From Caldifarciminota bacterium (GTDB lineage: Bacteria; Hydrothermota; Hydrothermia; UBA1063; CAJXJZ01): a stretch of 63,200 nt of DNA. The DNA lies in contig JALSNX010000002.1 of NCBI GenBank assembly GCA_026986775.1, positions 1 through 63,200 of the forward strand. Direction: 5' to 3'. The notes beneath the pieces were generated by a model. It saw only the letters and a list, made by a program, of their open reading frames with translations, searched no databases and was not told where the DNA came from. Below, piece by piece: positions 25,650 to 32,311 of this stretch. Made by a program: the position numbers and the translations under genes. Positions within the stretch are counted from its first letter, which is position 1; every line of letters starts with the position of its first letter.

Positions 25650-27065
25650 ATGAAACCGAAAGTATTGATTGTGGATGATGAAAAACTGTTTCTTGAGAGT
25701 CTGGTGGAACATTTGCGTCTTAAAAGGCAGGACATAGTATTCTACGCTACAAACTCTCCAAAAGAGGTCATTAAAATAATGCAGGATAAGGTCATTGATG
25801 TGGTGGTAACAGATATAAGGATGCCAGAAATGAATGGTCTTGAACTGTTGATGTATATAAGGAAGAATTTTCCACATATTAAAACTATTGTCATGACTGC
25901 TTATGGTAATGAGGAAATAGAAAATAAAGTTAAGAAGGATGGCAACACGAGATATATAACCAAACCATTTACAGCGGAATACCTTGAGTCTATACTGGAA
26001 GAAGTGATTTCTGATGCAATGGGATTTAAAGGTGTTTTAAGTGGTTTTTCTCTCATGGATATTTTGCAGCTTGCGCATATGAGTGGTTATTCCACCATAG
26101 TGTATGTGAAACTGGGGAAAAATTCGGGTAAAATATGGATAAAAGAAGGAGAAATAGTACACGCAACTGCTTCACTCGGTGGAAAAACCTTTGCTGGTAC
26201 GAGAGCACTTAATATGATGCTTCAGTGGAATCAGGGGGAGGTTCTTACCCTTCCCTATGAAGCCCCATTAAAAAGGACCATAACAGCAGATTTTGACTTT
26301 TTAATATTAAACGCCCTGAAGGAAGCAGATGAATCTTTGAAAGAAATGGAAGAGCAAGAACACAGAGAAAAGGAAGATATACTGGTTGTTGAGAAGGAGA
26401 ATATTAGAAGACTGGAGGAAAAATATAGGGAAAATCTATTTGGTCTGTGGATTATAAATAGAAACGGGAGATTAATACATGCAAAAATTTATAATGATTC
26501 AATTCACGAATTTAAGTCAGAAATCTTTAAGGAAATTAAAAATCAGTATGTTCAGTGGAAAAATGGAAAACTTCTCGTAAAAGAGCAGGTTATTGGTGAT
26601 AACAATGCCATTGTGTTTAAAGTACTGGTTTCAAGGGACAGATATCTTATATTTGCTGTTTTTTCAGGGGAAAATAATAGTATAAAAACTATAAAACAAG
26701 GAGGTGAGATTATGCCAGGGCAAAAAGAAATAGAAAAGGCACTGGAACTTCTTTCTGGAATAGAGGGTAGTGAAGGGGCAGCAGTGGTGAGTGATGAGGG
26801 TCTTGTATTGGATGCAAGGCTGGATAAAAAATACAATCCGGATAAAATAGGCGCGCTGATATCTGTTGCACTTGAAGCAGCGGAGAAAGTAACAAAAGAG
26901 GCTGGATGGGGAGAAGCTGACAATATGGTGGTGGAAGGTAATGAGGGCAAAATGGTCATATACAGTATTCCTATGGGCTTCATAGTATTGCTTGGCAAGA
27001 AGACTATGAATCTTGGTCTTGCAAGGATGCAGGTTGACCAAGCAGCAGAAATCCTCGGCGGTTAG
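25650..27065 (+). CDS. Receiver-PATAN (DUF4388)-roadblock/LC7 fusion protein
   Basis: The 471-residue protein has a receiver domain (Asp55 in VVVTDIRMPEMNG), a PATAN/DUF4388 domain (about residues 125-225, GFSLMDILQLAHMSG and GKIWIKEGEIVHA), a Glu/Lys-rich helix (about 225-250), a longin/roadblock-like segment (LFGLWIINRNGRLIHAK) and a C-terminal roadblock/LC7 domain (355-471). Such parts occur in polarity and small-GTPase control, as in MglB. No GTPase gene is adjacent. A perfect internal ribosome site before codon 355 suggests the last domain is also made separately. An ideal terminator follows. Confidence 0.8.
   Translation: MKPKVLIVDDEKLFLESLVEHLRLKRQDIVFYATNSPKEVIKIMQDKVIDVVVTDIRMPEMNGLELLMYIRKNFPHIKTIVMTAYGNEEIENKVKKDGNTRYITKPFTAEYLESILEEVISDAMGFKGVLSGFSLMDILQLAHMSGYSTIVYVKLGKNSGKIWIKEGEIVHATASLGGKTFAGTRALNMMLQWNQGEVLTLPYEAPLKRTITADFDFLILNALKEADESLKEMEEQEHREKEDILVVEKENIRRLEEKYRENLFGLWIINRNGRLIHAKIYNDSIHEFKSEIFKEIKNQYVQWKNGKLLVKEQVIGDNNAIVFKVLVSRDRYLIFAVFSGENNSIKTIKQGGEIMPGQKEIEKALELLSGIEGSEGAAVVSDEGLVLDARLDKKYNPDKIGALISVALEAAEKVTKEAGWGEADNMVVEGNEGKMVIYSIPMGFIVLLGKKTMNLGLARMQVDQAAEILGG
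26698..26707 (+). promoter_or_regulatory. Internal ribosome-binding site AAGGAGGTGA
   Basis: This full-length anti-SD complement lies inside the 25650-27065 frame, 4 bp before the ATG at 26712 (7 bp from the GGAGG core). In frame it reads as the residues QGGE. It decides the start of a possible separate roadblock protein. Confidence 0.7.
26712..27065 (+). CDS. Possible stand-alone roadblock/LC7 protein from an internal start
   Basis: Starting at ATG 26712, the same frame gives a 117-residue protein beginning MPGQKEIEKALELLSGIEGSEG. That is the length and form of a free MglB/roadblock protein. There is no stop between it and the upstream domains, so the same sequence is also the tail of the 471-residue fusion. 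Two products from one frame is an inference from the strong ribosome site. The alternative is a fusion formed by loss of a former stop codon, with the ribosome site as a relic. Confidence 0.55.
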   Translation: MPGQKEIEKALELLSGIEGSEGAAVVSDEGLVLDARLDKKYNPDKIGALISVALEAAEKVTKEAGWGEADNMVVEGNEGKMVIYSIPMGFIVLLGKKTMNLGLARMQVDQAAEILGG

Positions 27066-27096
27066 TTCTCTAAAAAAAGATGTTGTAAAATTACAG

Positions 27097-27122
27097 AAAG
27101 GGGCTTTGTCGCCCCTTTTTTC
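27097..27122 (+). terminator. Rho-independent terminator
   Basis: AAGGGGC, loop TTTGTC, GCCCCTT, then a T-run (27116-27121). It lies about 35 bp after the roadblock stop codon and separates this locus from the purM remnant. Confidence 0.9.
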
Positions 27123-27132
27123 TAAAGAGGTT

Positions 27133-27417
27133 TTATTTTATAACTGCCTTTCCTGCACCTTTCATAATATGCCCTATAACCCATGTATCAGAGCTTTTTT
27201 CAAGGATTTTATCTTTATAGTTTTCCGATACAATGATTACAAAACCTACTCCCATATTGAAAACCCTGAACATTTCATCATCAGGAATATTACCCATTTC
27301 CTGTAAATATTTAAACACCGCAGGTGTTCGCAGGTTTTCTCTGTATATCACCGCATCTACATTCTTATTAAGGGTTCTTCTGATATTCTCATAAAGCCCA
27401 CCTGTAATATAGGGTAG
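27133..27417 (-). pseudogene. purM: purM remnant: C-terminal third of phosphoribosylaminoimidazole synthetase
   Basis: Read on the minus strand, the frame gives YITGGLYENIRRTLNKNVD, then a segment ending EEMFRVFNMGVGF-like (DDEMFRVFNMGVGF), to a TAA at 27133. This corresponds to the last 90 or so residues of PurM. The N-terminal two thirds are missing; an in-frame stop lies just upstream near 27418. It differs at many positions from the intact purM at 34636-35628 (EEEMWRVFNMGIGF there) and lacks one Gly of TGGG, so it is not a recent copy. It marks the left edge of the lanthipeptide region. Confidence 0.85.
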
Positions 27418-27650
27418 CTATAGACATTTAATGAAAGTGTACCTCTTTTATTAACTATTAACAGTTAGTACCTCTTCAGAAAAATAGCATAGATAAAATG
27501 TTTAGCGCTGGCGAGAACAGGTATTATTTTACTACATTCTATCCGTGTAGCATAGTTGGTATTAATCTTTGCCTTGTTGAATTTCAGTTAGACCTATTTC
27601 AGGTAAACTGAATACATATCTTTTTAACCTTTTTAAGTAATAGCGAAAAC

Positions 27651-27682
27651 TTGACAGAATGTCCCCCACCCCCCCTTATAAT
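27651..27682 (+). promoter_or_regulatory. Promoter of the lanthipeptide cluster with 20-bp spacer and C-tract
   Basis: A perfect TTGACA (27651-27656) and a perfect TATAAT (27677-27682) are separated by 20 bp, 3 bp more than the other promoters in the window. The spacer contains C5-A-C7 (27663-27675). The long spacer should be weak unless a regulator twists the DNA or the C-run shortens. Confidence 0.6.
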
Positions 27683-27687
27683 TTTTA

Positions 27688-27703
27688 CACCCACATGTGG
27701 GTG
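27688..27703 (+). promoter_or_regulatory. Perfect 16-bp palindrome at the predicted transcription start
   Basis: CACCCACATGTGGGTG reads the same on both strands and begins 6 bp after the -10 box, so it covers about +1 to +15. This is a typical operator position for a dimeric repressor. No regulator gene lies in the cluster. Confidence 0.6.
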
Positions 27704-27728
27704 AAGCAGATTAAAAAGGAGATGTAAA

Positions 27729-27860
27729 ATGGATCGGCTGCTATCACTACAGCAACTAAACCCAAACAACAATACTATACAGGGGGAGGCGGGTAAAAGT
27801 AGCATGAGCTGGGCATTTTGCTCAACTCTGAGTATGGCCTGTACACCGCCAGACAAATAA
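27729..27860 (+). CDS. Class III lanthipeptide precursor 1 (labyrinthopeptin-like)
   Basis: This 43-residue ORF starts at ATG 27729, 7 bp after AAGGAG. The leader MDRLLSLQQLNPNN has the hydrophobic-x-LQ-x-hydrophobic motif that class III synthetases recognise. After GEAGK comes the core SSMSWAFCSTLSMACTPPDK. It holds one S-x-x-S-x-x-x-C unit (the labionin pattern) and one S-x-x-S-x-x-C unit directly after it. From memory, labyrinthopeptin A2 has the same two-unit plan. The LanKC gene follows 74 bp downstream, behind a strong hairpin. The assignment rests on the motif, the neighbours and the second matching peptide at 32109. Final ring pattern and leader cleavage site are unknown. Confidence 0.88.
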   Translation: MDRLLSLQQLNPNNNTIQGEAGKSSMSWAFCSTLSMACTPPDK

Positions 27861-27871
27861 GAACAATATGT

Positions 27872-27906
27872 GTCCCTTGCGGAGTTTTGATTTCTCCGCA
27901 GGGGAC
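27872..27906 (+). promoter_or_regulatory. Strong hairpin between precursor 1 and LanKC genes
   Basis: GTCCCTTGCGGAG (27872-27884) pairs with CTCCGCAGGGGAC (27894-27906), 13 pairs with one G-U, around a TTTTGATTT loop. No T-run follows. It is more likely a transcript-stabilising or partial-termination element that keeps precursor mRNA in excess over synthetase mRNA. Confidence 0.75.
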
Positions 27907-27934
27907 ATTAAAATAAAAAGGAGCAATTAATACA

Positions 27935-30577
27935 ATGTATCAATTTCTGGATTACTTTTATTACATACTTCTGGATGGATTGTTTTACAGAAATATAGAG
28001 GATTATGAGCCCGTAAAGAGTGTTTTTTACGATTATATCAGAGCAAATCTTCCAGAGGGCTGGCAAATAGAAAAAAATGGGCTCTGGTTTTATACATACC
28101 CCAAAAACATGCAACCACCATTGCAGGGCTGGAAAATTCATATTTCTGCAAGACAGAACAACGCCCTGGACATTTTAAAAGACGTATCTTCAATACTTTT
28201 TAAAGAAGGTGTTAGTTTTAAGTTCAGTCTTGATAAATTTATTTTTAGTCTTATCAACTCAAAGAACTGGCATAGAGGAGGAGCAGGGAAGTTTATTACA
28301 ATATATCCAGAGAATGAAGAGCAATTTAAAAGCCTTATAGAAAATTTATACCAGAAACTGCGGCATTACGAAGGTCCCTATATCCTCTCTGATGCACGAT
28401 ACAAAGATGCCAAGGTCTTGTATTACAGATATGGTGGATTTGCTCCGCGAACTATTCTGAGTGTGGAGGGCTATCATATACCCGTTATCAGCGACCCTGA
28501 AGGTAACATGGTTCCTGACATTAGAAACCCATTTTACACACCCCCTTCTTGGGTTAAAGACCCCTTTGGAAAAGAACCAAAGAAATATAAAGATATTCTG
28601 TTAAAGAACAGGTATAAAGTGCTTTCCTCCATTACATACAGTAATACTGGAGGAATTTATTTAGCCATAGATACCTTTAACAACAGTAAGGTGGTTATCA
28701 AAGAGGCCCGTTCATTTATAGATGTGGATGAAAGTGGCTTAACCGCTCAGGATGTTCTTAAAAAAGAATATGATATTCTTAAAATAATTGAGTATTCGCA
28801 CATTGCACCTCGTGCCCTGGATTTATTTAAGGAATGGGAACATCTGTTTCTGGTAGAAGAATTTATAGACGGGCAGGACTTAAGAGAGTTTGTGGTGGTA
28901 AACTCTCCATTGCTGAAGATAAACCCTGCCATCAGTGACTTTGAGAACTATATGGAAAATTTTAAAAAGATTTTTGTGAATTTAATACACTCTGTTAAAC
29001 TTTTACATCAACACGGAATAGTGTTTAGAGACCTATCGCACAATAATATTTTAGTCACCCGCGATTTAAATGTAAAACTCATTGACTTTGAAAGTGCATA
29101 CTTTAAGAAAGACAAACGCTGGCTCCATATTTTAACTCCGGGATTTGCGAGCAAAGAGGCATTGGAGGGAAAAAAACCTTCTGAAAAGGATGACTATTAT
29201 GCAATTGCCCAGAATATGGTTGCTTATCTTTTTCCTGTGAATGCGTTTTTTGATATATTTCCCCGTTGTAAAGAAAACTTCATTGAAGAGCTCTTAAAGG
29301 ACCTTCATTTCCCGTATGAGATAAAAAATATCATAAACTCTATGTCAGGTGAAAGTCAGTCAGATTTTGATATTGATGAGGTTGTGAGTAAAATTAAAAC
29401 TTTACACGCTGTAAAACCACGGAAAGGTGAAAGCAAAGAATACGATTTAAAAGGTATAATTAAAAAACTCGGAGCATTTATTGAAAAACATGCGGAAATT
29501 AAAGATAGTTACATATTCCCTCCTCCACCCCAGGGCCTTACTACAAATACTCTATCTTTAGCCTATGGTGATACCGGTGTATTGTTTTCACTCTTCTATT
29601 CCGGGCTAAAGTTGAACAGATTACACCTTGAAAAAATTATAAAAAGGGTTAAAGAGGGAATAGATGCACTGCCTCCTGGTTTTATGAACGGGCTTGCGGG
29701 CATAGGGTATGTTTTGAGTGAACTTGGATTTAAAGAGGATGGCATTGACTTATGTTTAAAATCTGCAAAACACCCACTTTTATACAATTCCCTTGACCTA
29801 TTTCAGGGGAGTGCCGGTGTATCCCATGCCCTTTTTAAACTTTATCTCTTAACAGGAGATGAAAATCTTCTGGAAAAAAGCGTTGAAATATTAAATAATA
29901 CTTTCAAAAAACTTGAAAATACTGGAGAGGGCTTGTATTTTGTGAATGCTGACAATGACGTCCACTATGGAATAATGCATGGCTCTTCATCCATAGCGTA
30001 TGTGTCAATGGAAATTTATAACAAAATAAAAGAACCAATTTTTAAGGAGTATGCAAGAAGACTTTTTGAATTTGACCTTTCAAAGAAAGTAGAGATAGAA
30101 AAGGGGGTATATTCATTTCCTCCATCTCAAAACAATAACAACACGGTTTTGCCTTATCTAAGATATGGAACAGCGGGGATAATAATAGTGCTTCTAAAGT
30201 TTTACAGGGCAGAAGAGGAGAGGGAGTTTGCAGAAGAATGGATAAATAAACTGCTTCTGGATTTAAACAGGAAATATACAATATTCCCCGGCTATTTTAA
30301 TGGTATGGCGGGAATAATAGACACACTTATCAGCGTTTATCAGACAATGCGCAGGAAAGAGATAAAAAATATAATCAATAAAGCCATACAAGGGCTAATG
30401 CTGTATCTTGTTGATAATAAAGACCATGCCTTTTTCCCTTCTGATGGACTTTTTAGAACAAGTGCTGATCTGGGAACCGGTGTATCCGGTATAATGAATG
30501 TTCTTTACAGATTTTCAAGGATTAAAATGCAAGAAAGTCCTTTATTTACAGGAGGCGTCCATGAAAAGGCACAATGA
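27935..30577 (+). CDS. lanKC: Class III lanthionine synthetase LanKC
   Basis: The 880-residue enzyme has the three-part class III layout. An N-terminal phospho-Ser/Thr lyase-like domain (about 1-220) carries GWKIHISARQNNA and KFITIYP. A Ser/Thr kinase domain (about 225-480) has Lys256, catalytic FRDLSHNN (Asp366, Asn371) and metal-binding DFE (Asp384). A LanC-like cyclase domain fills about 540-870. The LanC zinc ligands are absent: the expected Cys positions read YLRYGTAGI and GYFNGMAGI. That separates it from class IV LanL. It would phosphorylate core Ser/Thr, eliminate phosphate and form labionin or lanthionine rings. AAGGAG lies about 10 bp before the ATG. The exporter gene overlaps its end by 17 bp. 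Confidence 0.95.
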   Translation: MYQFLDYFYYILLDGLFYRNIEDYEPVKSVFYDYIRANLPEGWQIEKNGLWFYTYPKNMQPPLQGWKIHISARQNNALDILKDVSSILFKEGVSFKFSLDKFIFSLINSKNWHRGGAGKFITIYPENEEQFKSLIENLYQKLRHYEGPYILSDARYKDAKVLYYRYGGFAPRTILSVEGYHIPVISDPEGNMVPDIRNPFYTPPSWVKDPFGKEPKKYKDILLKNRYKVLSSITYSNTGGIYLAIDTFNNSKVVIKEARSFIDVDESGLTAQDVLKKEYDILKIIEYSHIAPRALDLFKEWEHLFLVEEFIDGQDLREFVVVNSPLLKINPAISDFENYMENFKKIFVNLIHSVKLLHQHGIVFRDLSHNNILVTRDLNVKLIDFESAYFKKDKRWLHILTPGFASKEALEGKKPSEKDDYYAIAQNMVAYLFPVNAFFDIFPRCKENFIEELLKDLHFPYEIKNIINSMSGESQSDFDIDEVVSKIKTLHAVKPRKGESKEYDLKGIIKKLGAFIEKHAEIKDSYIFPPPPQGLTTNTLSLAYGDTGVLFSLFYSGLKLNRLHLEKIIKRVKEGIDALPPGFMNGLAGIGYVLSELGFKEDGIDLCLKSAKHPLLYNSLDLFQGSAGVSHALFKLYLLTGDENLLEKSVEILNNTFKKLENTGEGLYFVNADNDVHYGIMHGSSSIAYVSMEIYNKIKEPIFKEYARRLFEFDLSKKVEIEKGVYSFPPSQNNNNTVLPYLRYGTAGIIIVLLKFYRAEEEREFAEEWINKLLLDLNRKYTIFPGYFNGMAGIIDTLISVYQTMRRKEIKNIINKAIQGLMLYLVDNKDHAFFPSDGLFRTSADLGTGVSGIMNVLYRFSRIKMQESPLFTGGVHEKAQ

Positions 30578-32105
30578 GTTTTTTGAATTCATAAAACCCA
30601 TAAAAGGGAAAATACTGGTCCTTGTTATAATGTCTTTTATAGTGGAATGCCTTACTCTGGCAAGTCCTTTTCTCTTGAAGAATATTGTGGATAAAGGCAT
30701 AATAGGAAAGGATACGAGATTATTTGCCTTGTTGGTGGCTTTGTTTTTTGTTATAACTTCTATCTGGAGATTGAGTGATTATCTTTATTCCCTTTATGCG
30801 AGAAAGGTTAAAAATGTATTTCTGGAAGGTGTAATAAAAACGAGGCTGCAAAAGTTTCTAAGATATTACCCAATTTTGAAATTAAAGGAAAAAGATACAG
30901 GATACTTTTTATCTCGTTTATATGAGGAACCTGCTCAACTGGCTGAAAGTTCTATTGACTTCATTATAAGTTCTGTAAATCTTATTATTTTCTCCATTAT
31001 CGGAGTCCTGTTTCTCCTTTACCTTTCAACCTATGCAACCGTTATCATGTTTATTGTCTCACCTGTTGTTTATTCTCTTGCCAGTAAGTTTTCATCCAAA
31101 ATAAAGCGCTATACAAAGGAAACAAAACATGAAGAGGCGACGGTAAGAGATAACATTTCCAATACAGTCCAATCTTTATTGACTATAAGGGTATTTAACC
31201 TTGAAAGGTTCGTGCTGGTTCATATAAAAGATGCTATGGAAAACTATTTAAGTAAGCTTTATAGCCTGTTTAAGACCGATACCCTTTATGAAACACTTAA
31301 TAGATACTTTTTTGGAATAACTGAAATGATTGTTATAACCGTTGGAGGATATCTTGTAATTATAAATAAAATGACAATAGGTTCACTTCTGGCATTTATG
31401 CAGACCTTTTACAGCGTCCTTTCATCTATAACACGCCTTGCAGGGAATTATTCACAGTTTGTGAGTTTGCAGGGGGCAGCAGAAAGAATAAAAGAGTTTG
31501 ACAATGAACTTGAACAAAAAGAACCACAAAATATACACACTGGCAGAGAATTACGCCTTAATAACATTTATTTCTCTTACAATGACAGAAAACCTGTTTT
31601 AGAGGACTTTTCACTTGCTGCCTCATTGGGAGAGAAGGTTCTCATAGTTGGTGAAAATGGTGCAGGTAAAAGCACATTGCTCACTCTTATGACAGGACTT
31701 GTTTCGCCTAAAAAGGGTACTTTGATAAAACCAGAGAGGGTTATCCTTATGCCAGAAGAGTTTTTAAATATCCCTCTGGAAAATTATAAGGTCGTTGATG
31801 AGCGTGGTATCTTTGAGGATATTATTAAAAGATTTGGTCTTTTGAAATACCTGCATAAAAAACCTCAGGAACTTTCAGCAGGCGAACGTAAAAAGTTTGC
31901 CATTGCCCTTTCTCTTGTAAAAAACGGCGATGCATACCTTTTTGACGAGCCACTTGCAAACATAGACCAGCACAGCAAAGATAAGGTAATGGATACGATT
32001 TTTGATTTAACGAAAGGCGCAATACTTGTGTGCGTAATGCATGAGGGAAAAAAATACTCAGAAAGGTTTGACAAAATAGTAAAGTTAAACAAAAATGGGA
32101 GGTAA
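30561..32105 (+). CDS. ABC exporter half-transporter (fused membrane and ATPase domains)
   Basis: The 514-residue protein has an N-terminal type I exporter membrane domain of about six helices and a C-terminal ATPase with Walker A GENGAGKSTLL, signature LSAGERKKFA, Walker B YLFDEPLANID and an H-loop His in CVMHEG. It probably works as a homodimer and exports the modified peptides across the inner membrane. There is no N-terminal C39 peptidase domain, so leader removal must occur elsewhere. ATG 30561 is chosen because AGGAGG (30550-30555) lies 5 bp upstream; the open frame runs back to 30498. Confidence 0.9.
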   Translation: MKRHNEFFEFIKPIKGKILVLVIMSFIVECLTLASPFLLKNIVDKGIIGKDTRLFALLVALFFVITSIWRLSDYLYSLYARKVKNVFLEGVIKTRLQKFLRYYPILKLKEKDTGYFLSRLYEEPAQLAESSIDFIISSVNLIIFSIIGVLFLLYLSTYATVIMFIVSPVVYSLASKFSSKIKRYTKETKHEEATVRDNISNTVQSLLTIRVFNLERFVLVHIKDAMENYLSKLYSLFKTDTLYETLNRYFFGITEMIVITVGGYLVIINKMTIGSLLAFMQTFYSVLSSITRLAGNYSQFVSLQGAAERIKEFDNELEQKEPQNIHTGRELRLNNIYFSYNDRKPVLEDFSLAASLGEKVLIVGENGAGKSTLLTLMTGLVSPKKGTLIKPERVILMPEEFLNIPLENYKVVDERGIFEDIIKRFGLLKYLHKKPQELSAGERKKFAIALSLVKNGDAYLFDEPLANIDQHSKDKVMDTIFDLTKGAILVCVMHEGKKYSERFDKIVKLNKNGR

Positions 32106-32108
32106 AAC

Positions 32109-32285
32109 ATGTGGTATGTTTTATCTTTGCAGACAATCAATGCGGAGAGCGTAAAAAAGGGGAACAAAGGTAAAAGTGCTATAAGTTATTCTTTTTGCTC
32201 TGCTCTGAGTCTTGGGTGTAATGGTAGGGGCAGAGAAAAGCACCATATAAATTTAAAATCTTCATTAAGTGTGAAGTGCAGATGA
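32109..32285 (+). CDS. Class III lanthipeptide precursor 2
   Basis: This 58-residue ORF starts at ATG 32109, 6 bp after GGGAGG and 3 bp after the exporter stop. The leader MWYVLSLQTINAES again has the L-x-LQ motif. After NKGK comes SAISYSFCSALSLGCNG, which aligns position by position with the core of precursor 1: S-x-x-S-aromatic-x-F-C-S-x-L-S-x-x-C. A further 24-residue tail, rich in basic residues, ends in KSSLSVKCR and holds a third S-x-x-S-x-x-C unit. The tail may be trimmed or may carry an extra ring. The outer-membrane protein gene begins 26 bp later. Confidence 0.88.
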   Translation: MWYVLSLQTINAESVKKGNKGKSAISYSFCSALSLGCNGRGREKHHINLKSSLSVKCR

Positions 32286-32311
32286 AATAGAAACGAAAAC
32301 AGGAGTTTAAA

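Larger units (their letters stand above)
27418..27728. other. Non-coding leader region of the lanthipeptide cluster
   Basis: There is no convincing gene in these 311 bp. It contains a GTACCTCTT direct repeat (about 27438 and 27467), a short inverted repeat TAACT-ATTAAC-AGTTA between them, and a larger imperfect inverted repeat TCAGTTAGACCT / AGGTAAACTGA (27584-27611) with an ATTTC loop. The promoter and palindrome described separately lie at its right end. Confidence 0.6.

Noticed and set aside
27550-27590. Sigma-54-like TGGTAT...TTGC upstream of the lanthipeptide cluster
   Set aside because: The spacing is one base too long and the -24 element is weak; the TTGACA/TATAAT pair nearer the gene is better.
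27935-30577. Class IV (LanL) synthetase
   Set aside because: The LanC-like domain lacks the zinc-binding Cys and Cys-His positions, which indicates class III.
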